From NCBI RefSeq assembly GCF_034676545.1, contig NZ_JAUCBZ010000015.1:1581001-1645000 (forward strand): DNA of 64,000 bases. Reading direction: 5' to 3'. Shown here in pieces: positions 15,918 to 24,309 of the stretch. The stretch comes from Pararhodobacter sp. GTDB lineage: Bacteria; Pseudomonadota; Alphaproteobacteria; Rhodobacterales; Rhodobacteraceae. Made by a program: the position numbers and the translations under genes. Numbering within the stretch: the stretch's first letter is position 1; the number at the start of each line of letters is the position of its first letter. The notes beneath the pieces were generated by a model. That model saw only the letters and a program-made list of their open reading frames with translations. It ran no database searches and was not told the DNA's origin.

Positions 15918-16950
15918 TCAGGGCCGGATCATCACCTTGCCCTGACCCGTCGCGAGCATTGGCAGGATGTTTTCCAGCGCCTCCTCCAGGGATAGTTCGG
16001 CGGCGACCCGCGTGGACCATTGGCCCGAGGCGAAGCGTTTTTGCACTTGGCCGACCACCGCCGCGCGGCGCTCTGGCGGGGCCGATGGCAGCCAGCGGCT
16101 GAGCCAAAACCCCTCGATCTGTTTGTCCATGAAAATGAACTGGCCCATTTGCGTCAGTGTCGGGGCCTCGTCGCTCATCTTGCCGTAACTGACCCAGCGC
16201 GCCCCGGTCGGCATGGCGAAAAACAGGTCCGCGGTGGCCTGATCGCCAACGGCATCCAATAAAACGCGGGGTTTGTGGGCCTTCAGGGCGGCGCGCGACG
16301 CCTTGCTGTAATCCTTGTCGCAGCTGATCAGCACCTCGGTTGCCCCTGGCCGCGCGCAAGTCGTCCTCGACGCCTGACCTGCGAAGGACGGCAATCGCTG
16401 GCAGGCCTTCGTCACGCGCCAACCCCAAGATCAGCCGCCCCAACTGCGATCCGGCGGCATTCAGCACGAAGGACGGGGATTTCGCGGTTTTCACGCGGTC
16501 CACCAAGGCCACGGCGGTCAGCGGATTGACGATCAAGGCCGCGCCATCAGCATCCGAGACCGACTCGTGCAGTGGAATGCACAGCGCTGCATCCGACAGC
16601 GCATGTTTGGCCCAAGTGCCGGTCACGGTGCCGAGGAAGGCGACGCGCTGTCCGATCAGTTTTTCGGCCAGCGCCCCATTGCCCGCGACAACCCGGCCCA
16701 CCCCCTCGAACCCGGCGGCCTGGCCTTTGACCCTTGGTTGTCCATAGCCGCCCTGAACGAAGAACAAGTCTGACGGATTCACCGGGGACAGGATCACCTC
16801 GATCACCACTTGACCGGCGGCGGGCGCGGGCAGGGCGACTTCGGCGAGTTCCAGAAAGGGGGTCAGATCGTCCGGGGTTTGTGGTGTCGGGGCGCTGGCA
16901 AATCCGCCCTCGCGAAGGCTCAGAGCGAGGGTTGAGGCGAGGTGGGGCAT
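15918..16950 (-). pseudogene. Frameshifted zinc-type alcohol dehydrogenase / quinone reductase (MDR family)
   Basis: The minus-strand frame starting at 16950 gives the N-terminal GroES-like domain (LSPVNPSDLFFVQGGYG, GFEGVGRVV) and the start of the Rossmann part (VLNAAGSQLGRLILGLAR). Homology then jumps to another frame (GATEVLISCDKDY to the stop at 15918) holding VLLDAVGDQATADLFF and the C-terminal helices. Total length implies one extra base near 16350, in a G/C-rich run; repaired, the protein would be 343 residues. Such enzymes reduce quinones or enoyl thioesters with NADPH. This is either a real pseudogene or a sequence error. It converges with the tyrA-extensin gene. Confidence 0.8.
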
Positions 16951-17104
16951 AGGGTTCTCTCCAGTTGGGTTGGCGAGGGTAGCGCGTCAGGGTGTCCGGG
17001 TGAATCCCCAGAATATCACCCGACGCTACGTCAAGGATGGTCATTATTGCGCAAAATCCAGCGGCGCTGCACAGTAAAAGTCGCGAAAGTCAAAAGGCAG
17101 GTCA

Positions 17105-17821
17105 ATGGCGCGTTTCATTTTGGTTCATGGGGCTTGGGGAAATGCGGCTGGCTGGTCGCGGCTCGAGCGCCGTTTGACAGCGGCCGGACACCGGGTCGAG
17201 GCGCTCGATCTTCCGGGGCATGGGCAAAGCCCGGTTCCGCCGCAAACTGTGGGCCAGCCAGAGTATGTGGCGGCGGTTGAAGCGGTGCTTCTGGCCGGGC
17301 CGCCCGCCATTTTGGTGGGGCATTCGATGGGCGGGATCGTGATCGCGCAGGTTGCCTCGCGCCAGCCGAAACACACGGTGTCATGCGTGTTCGTTGCCGC
17401 CCTGTTGCCGCGTGATGGCGATAGCCTATTGTCCTTGATCCGCCAACAGGATGCGCCCGGCATTCAGGGCGCGGTCAGGCCGGGGCCGGTCGCCGGGACC
17501 ACGGTGCTGGACCCGGATGTCGCGGGCGCAACACTGATGCAGGATGCCTCGCCAACGCTGGCGGCAAGCGCCTTGGCGGTGATGAGCCCGCAATCGAACA
17601 AAGCGCAGAAAGACCCGGCGATCCTTGGCCCCGGTTTCGCCAAAGTGCCCCGAGCTTATGTGTTTTGCACGCAGGATCAGGTGGTTACCCCGGCTTTGCA
17701 ACGAAAAATGGTTGCGGACTCTCCCTGCGAAGCGGTGTTCACGCTGGACTGCGGGCATGTACCGCAACTCACTCAACCGCAGGCCTTGGCCGAGATCCTG
17801 AAGGGATTGGCCTCGGTCTGA
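17105..17821 (+). CDS. Alpha/beta-fold hydrolase (esterase type)
   Basis: A 238-residue single-domain hydrolase. The oxyanion loop LVHGAWGNAAGW is at residues 6-17, the nucleophile elbow GHSMGG near residue 75 carries Ser, and the catalytic His is in CGHVPQLTQP close to the end, with an acidic residue in CTQDQVV. The arrangement resembles the methyl-ester and salicylate esterase-like branch. The substrate is not predictable. There is no signal peptide. It stands alone on the plus strand between two minus-strand genes. Confidence 0.85.
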   Translation: MARFILVHGAWGNAAGWSRLERRLTAAGHRVEALDLPGHGQSPVPPQTVGQPEYVAAVEAVLLAGPPAILVGHSMGGIVIAQVASRQPKHTVSCVFVAALLPRDGDSLLSLIRQQDAPGIQGAVRPGPVAGTTVLDPDVAGATLMQDASPTLAASALAVMSPQSNKAQKDPAILGPGFAKVPRAYVFCTQDQVVTPALQRKMVADSPCEAVFTLDCGHVPQLTQPQALAEILKGLASV

Positions 17822-17823
17822 GG

Positions 17824-18492
17824 CTAGTTGTGCTGGGTCAGGATGTCTGACAGGGCGGCTCGGTCGGTCTGCGCGGCGTTTGCCGGATGGGCTGTGTCCT
17901 CATAGCCAAACGAGATGCCGCACATCAGTTGCGGCCCCGCTGGCAGGCCAAGGTGTTTGCGGATCACCTCGGGATACAGTGACAGCGCGCCTTGCGCACA
18001 ACTGCCCAACCCCTGCGCGGTCATCGCCAGAAGCAGCGTTTGCACGAACCCCCCAAGGTCGGCGGCCTCGCGGGTGCCAAACCCTTCGGGCAGGTAGACA
18101 AAGGCGGCATGGGGCGCGCCAAACGCATCGAGGTTCCGGGTGAAGGCCGCTTGCCGCCCGGCGTGATCGTCGCGGGTGATCCCCATCGCGCCGTACAGTG
18201 CCTTGGCCGAGCCGATCTGCCGCGCGCGATACGTGTCGCGATAGGCGGTATCCATCGGCACATCCGGCGCGGGCGACCCGGTTTTGGCGTGCGTGATCAT
18301 CGCCTGACCCAAGGCGCGCAAACCGTCGCCGGACACCAGATGCACGCTCCACGGCTGCACGTTGCAATTCGACGGAGCCCAGAGCGCCGTGGCAAAGATC
18401 TGCTCGATGATCTCGGGCGCGACGGGATCAGCACGGTAGCCCCGCACAGAGCGGCGGGCGCGGGTCAGGGCGTCGAAATCTTGGGGTGTCAT
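17824..18492 (-). CDS. Nitroreductase family protein
   Basis: A 222-residue FMN-dependent oxidoreductase. The N-terminal RARRSVRGYRADPV is the FMN phosphate-binding motif of the family, WAPSNCNVQPW matches the conserved ribityl-contact segment, and AMTAQGLGSCAQGAL lies in the C-terminal half. Such enzymes reduce nitroaromatics, quinones or enones with NAD(P)H as homodimers; the physiological substrate is unknown. The ATG at 18492 is chosen because GGAGGA precedes it; a longer in-frame start at 18579 would run into the divergent gene's region. Its stop lies 2 bases from the end of the convergent esterase gene. Confidence 0.9.
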   Translation of the reverse strand: MTPQDFDALTRARRSVRGYRADPVAPEIIEQIFATALWAPSNCNVQPWSVHLVSGDGLRALGQAMITHAKTGSPAPDVPMDTAYRDTYRARQIGSAKALYGAMGITRDDHAGRQAAFTRNLDAFGAPHAAFVYLPEGFGTREAADLGGFVQTLLLAMTAQGLGSCAQGALSLYPEVIRKHLGLPAGPQLMCGISFGYEDTAHPANAAQTDRAALSDILTQHN

Positions 18493-18556
18493 TGCAGTCC
18501 TCCGATGGGCTAGACTTAGCGTGCGGGCGATGATGGGGCAACGGGGTAGGGCGGAA

Positions 18557-19385
18557 ATGGCGGTCACACGGAGGCACATGATTGCGGGCGGGACCTTGGC
18601 GCTGCTGGCGGGCCAAAGCTGGGCGCAAGAAGGGGCGTTGCACGCGCGTGTGGTGATGTCGGGTCATAGCCTGACCGACCCGCTCCTGGACCCGTTGCAG
18701 GCGATGGTGCGCGCGGCGGGGGGGCCACGCGACAGTGTTTTCCTGTCGACAATCCCGGGCAGCCCCTTGGAATGGCGGTGGAATAATCCGCCGGGGCTGG
18801 ACCTGCGCGCACGGATTTCCGAGTTTGACGTGGTTGTGCTGACCGAGCGTGTGGCGCTGTCGAACACCGCGCCCTATCACCACTCGGCCGACTATGCCCT
18901 GCGATTCGCGCAGCTGGGATGGAGCGCGGGCGCCGAGGTGTTGCTTTTCGCCAGTTGGGTGGGGCTGGACACGGGGCCGGAGTTTGCCGGGCAGGGGTCG
19001 GACCCGGATGCCCGGCTTGCCGTGGCGCGAGCGTCTGGACCGAGAACTCGCCGCGTGGGAGGAGATCCGCGCGCATGTAAACGCCCATCGACCGTCAGAC
19101 GCGCCGCTGATGCGGCTGATCCCGGCGATATCGGTGATGGCCGAGATCCATGACCAGATCGAGGCCGGGCGCGCCCCGATTTCGGACATTCGTGCGTTGT
19201 TTCGCGATGATATTCACCCGTCCGAGTTGGGCGCCTGGATCACGGCGCTGACGCATTTCGCAGTGATCTATCGGCGCAATCCCGCGGGTTTGACACGTCC
19301 TGATGGCATGTCGGCGGCGGTGGGGCGCTGGTATGAGGAACTGGTCTGGCGCGTTGTGTCCGCGCATCCGGGAGCCGGATTGTGA
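18557..19385 (+). pseudogene. Frameshifted Tat-exported protein of SGNH-hydrolase-like type
   Basis: The frame from ATG 18557 begins with a twin-arginine-like signal (TRRHMIAGGTLALLAGQSWAQ), then VVMSGHSLTDPLLDPL, which resembles an SGNH block I with Ser, and continues to GQGSDPDARL. The homologous continuation (WRERLDRELAAWEEIRAHV, IPAISVMAEIHDQIEAG, FRDDIHPSELGAWITALTHF) is in another frame up to 19385; the DDIHPS stretch resembles the SGNH block V DxxH. One extra base near 19019 explains the break; repaired length is about 275 residues. No homologue is recognised with certainty. Real pseudogene or sequence error. Confidence 0.7.
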
Positions 19386-19392
19386 CGCACTC

Positions 19393-20124
19393 TTAGCGCC
19401 ACCGCCGCGCCACCGCCGCGATGGTTCGCATCAGCGGCAGTCGATCGTACCAATGCGCCCCGGCGATATCGCTGCGCGAGGCGCGCTGCTGGGCGATTTG
19501 CGGGGAAATGCCCAGCGCCAACAAACCCGGATGCGCGCGGCGCACCCAGTTCAGCGCGCCATCCACATGCATGGGGCCACCCTCGGGGCTGCCCTCGGGC
19601 CGTGTCATCATGGCGCGCAGCATCGGCACGGCGGCTTCGGCGAACGCGCGGGTCAGGCCGAAGAAATGCAGCTGAATCAACCCTAAATCAGCGGGCAGCG
19701 TGATCAGGCCATTGGCGTCGGGGGCCGGGGTCTGGGCTGGCCTGTCGCCGGGGTGGCCATAGATCATGGCCCAGTCGTACCCCTTCAAGGCCTCGGCCAG
19801 GGCGGGCAAGCGCCGCTCGAACCCGCGCGAGAAATCCATGTCATCCTCGAGGATCAAGGCGCGATCCCACCCGTGTGAGAGCAAGTGCTCCATCACCGCC
19901 AGATGGCTTTGATAGGCCCCGTGCGCACCGATCGAGGGAAACCCGGCCGCCACGGTGGGGCGCTCGGCGGCAAACACGTCGACCGCCGGGTGATCCAGCG
20001 ATAACCCGGCCCGGCGCAACTGCGCGTCGATTTCGCGGCGCCGGTCCGCCCGTTCCGGCAAGTTGATCACGACGATGCGGCCAAACGTGTCCAGAAGGGC
20101 TTTGGCGGCAGGGGTTTCGGGCAT
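19393..20124 (-). CDS. Glycosyltransferase family 25 protein
   Basis: A 243-residue glycosyltransferase of the LPS-biosynthesis GT25 type. RIVVINLPERADRRREI near the N-terminus is the sugar-nucleotide-binding start, HLAVMEHLL is the conserved alpha helix, and ALILEDDMDFSRGF holds the acidic metal-binding motif. GLIQLHFFGLTRAFAEAAV and the end are also typical. It probably adds galactose or another hexose to lipooligosaccharide or a similar glycan on the cytoplasmic side of the membrane. The ATG at 20124 has TTGGAG before it; the longer frame to 20211 adds an unrelated N-terminus. Confidence 0.82.
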   Translation of the reverse strand: MPETPAAKALLDTFGRIVVINLPERADRRREIDAQLRRAGLSLDHPAVDVFAAERPTVAAGFPSIGAHGAYQSHLAVMEHLLSHGWDRALILEDDMDFSRGFERRLPALAEALKGYDWAMIYGHPGDRPAQTPAPDANGLITLPADLGLIQLHFFGLTRAFAEAAVPMLRAMMTRPEGSPEGGPMHVDGALNWVRRAHPGLLALGISPQIAQQRASRSDIAGAHWYDRLPLMRTIAAVARRWR

Positions 20125-20347
20125 GACATGCTCCAAGCAAGGCAGGTCTCTGTCTTGCCGCGCCTGTGCGCGGGTTTCAACCGCTGTTGCACAATTGGGC
20201 GTGCGCGCCAAACCCGTGGGATTCCCCGAAGCCCGGTGCTAGGTTATGGCCTTGACGCCTTGGCACCGGGTTGAGACGCTGATTTTATAGGTGATGAGCA
20301 CCGACGACGGCCAAAGCGCCTCGGGTGCGTTTTTTTGAGTACGACGC

Positions 20348-21055
20348 ATGATTTTGAACCTTTTTCGCGGCAAGCTGGTTTGCGCGGTGTTTTGCGCCTG
20401 TGCCAGCATGACCGCAGCCACGCACGCCGCAACCCTGGAGTGTCGCAGGCCCGACAGTCTGGGGATGCTGCGGCAAGAAATCGTGCAGCATATCGTCAAC
20501 GCCGAAGCCAGCCGTGACGACGACGGGCGTATCGTGGTTTATCAATTGCCGGGTGATGATGGCGGTGGCCGTTTCGAGATTGCCGGCATCAATGAGCGCT
20601 ATCATCCTGAAATGGCCGCCCATTTGCGCGGTTTGATCGACGCGGGTGCGCACGCGCAAGCCGAGGCCGAAGCGGTCGCCTATATCGCCGACTATACGGA
20701 TCGCTACGCCTTGCGCGCCAAAACCGGCGCGATCCGCTATCTTCTGCGCGACCTGACCTGGAACCGGGGCTGGACCGGGGCCGTGCGCATTCTGCAAATC
20801 GCGCTGCAGGTGCCCGAAGACGGGGTGTTCGGCCCACAAACCTTTGTCGCCCTGCGCCAGCATGAAAGGCAACCGCTCAAGCTGATCGGCGCGTTGCGGG
20901 TTGCGCGCGAGATTTATGAGCGCCGACGCCGCGATGAGAACAGCCGCTTTTGGAACGGACTGGTGAACCGCTGGGATGCCGCAAGCCGTCGCGCGCGGTG
21001 TTTCTTTCGCGATGGGGTCGGCGTGTCGCCTCAGCCGGGCAAAGTGCCGCGCTGA
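20348..21055 (+). CDS. GH108-like peptidoglycan hydrolase with C-terminal peptidoglycan-binding domain
   Basis: A 235-residue exported protein. Residues 1-27 look like a signal peptide (hydrophobic core, THAA end). The C-terminal part (RYLLRDLTWNRGWTGAVRIL, QVPEDGVFGPQTFVAL) matches the predicted peptidoglycan-binding domain that follows GH108 lysozyme domains. The N-terminal module has HIVNAEASRDDDGR where phage enzymes carry EGGYVNDPxDPGG, so a candidate catalytic Glu is present but the usual Gly-rich loop is replaced. It may cleave glycan strands in the periplasm, or may only bind. It is divergent from the glycosyltransferase, with a 223-base shared upstream region. Confidence 0.65.
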   Translation: MILNLFRGKLVCAVFCACASMTAATHAATLECRRPDSLGMLRQEIVQHIVNAEASRDDDGRIVVYQLPGDDGGGRFEIAGINERYHPEMAAHLRGLIDAGAHAQAEAEAVAYIADYTDRYALRAKTGAIRYLLRDLTWNRGWTGAVRILQIALQVPEDGVFGPQTFVALRQHERQPLKLIGALRVAREIYERRRRDENSRFWNGLVNRWDAASRRARCFFRDGVGVSPQPGKVPR

Positions 21056-21486
21056 ACATAGGTCAGCATCTGGACGACCTGCAATGGCGTTTCGGCAACC
21101 GCAAGGGCAGCAGCATCGACCTCTTTGAGGGCGTGCTGATGGTCCGGGCCGTGCAGGACGATCAGCGACTTGTTCAGCGCCGCCGCCATACCGGCATCAA
21201 ACGCGGCATTCCATTGTTTGTATTTCTCGCCAAATCGCACGACCACAACATCAGCATCCATGATCCCCTTGCGTGTGCGGATCGCGTTCAGCTTGGCGCT
21301 TTTGTGATCGTGCCAGAATTTGGTTGGCTCGGTCCCAAGGATTGCCACACCGCAATCGTCCGAGGCATCGTGATCGGTGACCGGCGCGCTGAACGCCACA
21401 TCCAGCCCTGCATCTGCGCAACCCGCCATGATCTCGTCGCGCCAATTGGTGTGGATTTCGCCGGAAAGATACACTGAAAGGGTCAT
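21031..21486 (-). CDS. ytoQ: YtoQ family protein
   Basis: A 151-residue cytoplasmic protein starting MTLSVYLSGEIHTNWRDEI, the conserved N-terminus of the YtoQ family. It continues with FSAPVTDHDASDDCG, MDADVVVVRFGEKYKQWNAAFDAG and SLIVLHGPDH. The fold resembles nucleoside 2-deoxyribosyltransferases (the SGEI and D-aDVVV segments), but no activity is established. CGGAGCC precedes the ATG at 21486; the frame is open further upstream but homology starts here. The 3' end overlaps the 3' end of the convergent GH108-like gene by 25 bases. Confidence 0.85.
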   Translation of the reverse strand: MTLSVYLSGEIHTNWRDEIMAGCADAGLDVAFSAPVTDHDASDDCGVAILGTEPTKFWHDHKSAKLNAIRTRKGIMDADVVVVRFGEKYKQWNAAFDAGMAAALNKSLIVLHGPDHQHALKEVDAAALAVAETPLQVVQMLTYVQRGTLPG

Positions 21487-21637
21487 GGAAGGCTCCGATG
21501 GGGTCGGGTCAGGGGGGTGTGCGACCTTTTTGGCCGCCGCGCGCGGGAAACACAAGTCTTGGTCTCTGGCCGGGCTAATGGGGTTGCGTTGTGCGGCGGA
21601 AACCGGGCAGATGAGGCACCGATTGCCCGGAGGTTCC

Positions 21638-22282
21638 ATGACGACGCCCGACCCTGACCACGAACCCGCGCCGCAGCCAGGCCCTCAACCCGAGAAACAG
21701 GCCTCGCCGCTGATCAAGCAAGTGTTGGAGCTTGGGCCGCTGCTGGCCTTTCTGGTGGCCTATCTATGGCTGCGCGACGGCAGCGTGACGATTGGCGGCA
21801 CCGACTACGGTGGGTTTGTCGTGGCAATCGTGTTGTTCGTACCCTTGCAAATCGCGTCGGCGGTGGCGTTGCGGCTGATCACCGGGCGGCTGTCGCGAAT
21901 GCAACTGGCGACGCTGATCCTGGTGATTGTGCTGGGGCTTGGCACAGTTCTGTTCAACGACGAACGCGTGTTCAAGATGAAAAGCACCTTCGTTTTCGGT
22001 CTGTTCGGGGTCTTGTTGTTCATCGGCCTGTGGCGCGGACAATCCTGGCTGGCCTTCGTGCTGGATCAGGCGCTGCCGATCAGCCGCGAAGGCTGGATGA
22101 TCCTGACCCGGCGCATGGCCTGGTTTTTCCTGGCCTTTGCGGCCATGAACGAGGTGATCTGGCGGAATTTTTCGACCGATGTCTTCGTGATGTGGGACAC
22201 GTTCGGGCAGATGGGTGTGATGTTCGTGTTTCTGATGGGGAATTACAAGCTGATCGATACGCATTGGACCGGGCCACGCTGA
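21638..22282 (+). CDS. yciB: Inner-membrane septation protein YciB/IspA
   Basis: A 214-residue inner-membrane protein. After a Pro-rich cytoplasmic start (residues 1-25) there are about five membrane segments, with LELGPLLAFLVAYLW first. The family signature KMKSTFVFGLFGVLLFIGLW and AWFFLAFAAMNEVIWRNFSTD are present. YciB proteins take part in cell-envelope and division integrity in E. coli; the molecular role is unclear. GGAGG precedes the ATG at 21638. It is followed by a copy of the intergenic hairpin repeat, which may end transcription. Confidence 0.93.
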   Translation: MTTPDPDHEPAPQPGPQPEKQASPLIKQVLELGPLLAFLVAYLWLRDGSVTIGGTDYGGFVVAIVLFVPLQIASAVALRLITGRLSRMQLATLILVIVLGLGTVLFNDERVFKMKSTFVFGLFGVLLFIGLWRGQSWLAFVLDQALPISREGWMILTRRMAWFFLAFAAMNEVIWRNFSTDVFVMWDTFGQMGVMFVFLMGNYKLIDTHWTGPR

Positions 22283-22310
22283 ACGCGACGGGTCGAGGGA
22301 GAGCGTGCCT

Positions 22311-22404
22311 CGGGGGCATCGAGCCCCCTCGGCCCGCCGGGGGTTTTGCACCCCCGTCAGGCCGTCGGCCTTTCCCCCGCAGGATATTTGAAGAACAAAG
22401 ACGG
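22311..22404 (+). repeat. Dispersed intergenic hairpin repeat, GGATATTT-type tail
   Basis: The copy begins with the hairpin GGGGGC-ATCGA-GCCCCC (22312-22328), continues with two more self-complementary stems (GGGGGT...ACCCCC and AGGCC...GGCCT), and ends in GGATATTTGAAGAACAAAG. The tail is nearly identical to the copy at 59875-59946. It may double as a transcription terminator for yciB. Confidence 0.7.
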
Positions 22405-22416
22405 TCAGGGGGCCGG

Positions 22417-23346
22417 TCAGCTTGCGAGAGGCGCGATGCGTTTGATGAGGTGCGACCAGCGTGGTTCCGGTGCGGTGGTGAGGGCAGCGCGCAAGAGCGG
22501 CAGGGACAAGCGCTGGCGATCGTGCAGAAGCGCGCGGTAGAAGCGGAACACGCCCGGGCGCAGATAGACCGACCAGTGGCAGATCCGCGCTTGCGATGCG
22601 GCGAGCGGCAGGCCCATGGTGCGCAGGGCGGCGCTGGTGGCGGGATTGTCGAGTTGAATGTCGAGCCAGTTTTCGCGCATGCCAACCCCGTTTCCCAGCG
22701 CATTTTGCCCGCCGAATGGCGCGAAGGCGCGTTCGAACAGGAAATCATAGAGGTCGTTTTCCCGCGTGGTGATGTTGAGAAATTCCGCGGATAGCCCGGC
22801 GGGGCTGCGGCGTGCGGCCTCGGCTCGATGGGTGAAATCGGCGCCTGCCAGCAAGATCACGCGGTCGATGGTGTTGGCGGCCAGCAGGGGCATGGCACCG
22901 AGAATCACACGAGCCCCCAGCGAATGCCCGATCAGGTCAACGCGGCGTTCCTGGTCGATGCGGCGGATGAGTTGCACCAGGCGGGCGAGCATCAGGGCGG
23001 TGGCATCCGCCGATTCCGTGGCGCGCCACAAGGCCCCGGCCGAGTGCCAGCCAAAGCCGAAACACAGCCCCAGCGGTTTGCGCGGGCCGGGCAGGGCGAA
23101 GCCGAGGCGGCGGGGCCAGGAGACGAAGCGGCTACGGCCAAACCCGGGGCGAGGTGCAAAGATCAGGCGATGGGGATCGCGGTCGGGGTCCGAGGGGCGA
23201 TAGCCTTTGCCGTGGACCATGATCACCACCGGCGCGGTTTGCGGGACATCGGCCAAGGCCAACGCGATGGTCCTTTCGGGTGTGCCACCCTCAGAGGAGC
23301 CCAAGACCAGGCCAGTCTGCGTTGCGGTGATCGGGATCAAGGTCAT
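22417..23346 (-). CDS. Alpha/beta-fold hydrolase
   Basis: About 309 residues from ATG 23346. Motifs are the oxyanion strand VVIMVHGKGYRPSD, nucleophile elbow DLIGHSLGARV with Ser, and a later His-containing region (RWSHLIKR is the last candidate). The middle region (WHSAGALWRATESADATALML) suggests a lid. It is similar in layout to the DUF900-like or lysophospholipase-like hydrolases; the substrate is unknown. The frame remains open upstream to 23523, and ATGs at 23448 and 23436 have ribosome-like sites, so the start is uncertain. Transcribed towards the repeat downstream of yciB. Confidence 0.72.
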   Translation of the reverse strand: MTLIPITATQTGLVLGSSEGGTPERTIALALADVPQTAPVVIMVHGKGYRPSDPDRDPHRLIFAPRPGFGRSRFVSWPRRLGFALPGPRKPLGLCFGFGWHSAGALWRATESADATALMLARLVQLIRRIDQERRVDLIGHSLGARVILGAMPLLAANTIDRVILLAGADFTHRAEAARRSPAGLSAEFLNITTRENDLYDFLFERAFAPFGGQNALGNGVGMRENWLDIQLDNPATSAALRTMGLPLAASQARICHWSVYLRPGVFRFYRALLHDRQRLSLPLLRAALTTAPEPRWSHLIKRIAPLAS

Positions 23347-23556
23347 CGGTTTGGCTTTCGGTGCGATAAATTCTAAGGCGTCGTCCTTGTTGTTGTCCGC
23401 TGAACCGGGTTTCTGCCGGGTGAACGGAGCGTTCTTCATGAGAACGGGCATCCTGTGCCTCAGGTTCATATTTACAGCCCACCGTGTCGAAAATGTGAAA
23501 ACCGCGTGTCGAGAGCGCGACACGCGGTTTCAGATCTTGCAGGTTGGTTGGGCGGG

Positions 23557-23994
23557 CTACAGCACCAGTTGATAGGTCATCAGCATGTCCTGGGCGCTGT
23601 CTGTTCCCGGCGGGCGCAGAATGCCGCGTGTGAAAAGCTCGGCTTCGGCCAGAGAGGCGTAGTCGATCAAGGCGCGGGCGACGGACAGGTCATCCTCGCC
23701 GATATAACTGCGAAAGGTGCTGTGGATGCGCGCATAGGTCAGACTGAGATCGGCATTGTCCATTGAGCTCAGCGCGCGCTGCACTTCGGCACGGGCTTCG
23801 TTGGTCATTTGCAGCTCTGCAATCGGCAGAGTCAGCGAGATGTCCGTCTGGAGCGCGGTCTGGGCACGCGCCTGTTCGACAAATCGCCCCATGCCGAGCA
23901 GCCCGGCCCCAAAGACCGAGGCGGTCAAGGCGAGGGTATTGAGGGGAACGCCGCCGAACTCGTTGCACACAAAGTTATGAATCTTCTGTTTCAT
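23557..23994 (-). CDS. Small single-span protein resembling Flp-pilin-like proteins; function unknown
   Basis: A 145-residue protein. The start (KIHNFVCNEFGGVPLNTLALTASVFGAGLLGMG) has a charged leader, a short polar turn and one hydrophobic stretch of about 20 residues, laid out like Flp/TadE pilin-like proteins of Rhodobacteraceae that carry a DExGAVTVDW motif. The exact pilin motif is not present. The remaining 105 residues are soluble and helical, with no known domain. It is probably anchored in the inner membrane facing the periplasm. I do not assign a function. Confidence 0.6.
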   Translation of the reverse strand: MKQKIHNFVCNEFGGVPLNTLALTASVFGAGLLGMGRFVEQARAQTALQTDISLTLPIAELQMTNEARAEVQRALSSMDNADLSLTYARIHSTFRSYIGEDDLSVARALIDYASLAEAELFTRGILRPPGTDSAQDMLMTYQLVL

Positions 23995-24184
23995 GGAATC
24001 AGGTCCCGGTTAGGCTTGGTTTACTTGGGGAGTTGTGACCCTGAAACGGGGCGAGACCGGGGCAAGTGCTGGGCGATTGCGGGGCGATGTCGCGGCTCTG
24101 CGATGGCTCGCTGTCCGTGCGCCTTGCCAGAATGTCGCACCGGATCCTTGACGCAGCAGGCTTGAGTGTCGTAACTGGCGCAAA
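23995..24184. other. Leader and promoter region ahead of metZ
   Basis: No gene is seen between the pilin-like gene and the riboswitch. A possible promoter is TTGACG (24148-24153), a 17-base spacer and a weak GTAACT (24171-24176), which would start transcription close to 24183, immediately before the riboswitch fold. The rest shows no clear signal. Confidence 0.45.
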
Positions 24185-24237
24185 CGTGGGGCTTTGTGCC
24201 GGCTTGCGGCCCACGCTAAAGAATCCGCTAAAGAGGC
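24185..24237 (+). ncRNA. SAM-II (SAM-alpha) riboswitch upstream of metZ
   Basis: The sequence matches the SAM-II layout known from alphaproteobacterial methionine genes. Stem P1 is CGTGGG (24185-24190) with CCCACG (24210-24215). The loop begins GCTTTG and contains CCGGCTTGC where the reference aptamer has GATTT...CCGTATTGC, and the 3' tail is CTAAAGAATCCGCTAAAGAGG with the conserved CTAAA and GCTAAAG elements. When S-adenosylmethionine binds, the pseudoknot forms and typically hides the ribosome site, lowering translation of the downstream gene. About 73 bases separate it from the metZ start, so the mechanism could also act on transcription. Recognition is by eye against the remembered consensus. 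Confidence 0.8.
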
Positions 24238-24309
24238 TGGTGTCGCGTGTTCGCGGGGCTGCGCCTGTGCCGGTAACGGTTAAAGCGGTTGCGACCGCAG
24301 GAGGCAGCG

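Noticed and set aside
20320..20347. A GCGCC...GGTGC stem followed by seven Ts, terminator-like, upstream of the GH108-like gene
   Set aside because: The stem is only about five pairs with a G-U, and no plus-strand gene lies upstream to terminate; more likely part of a leader or promoter.
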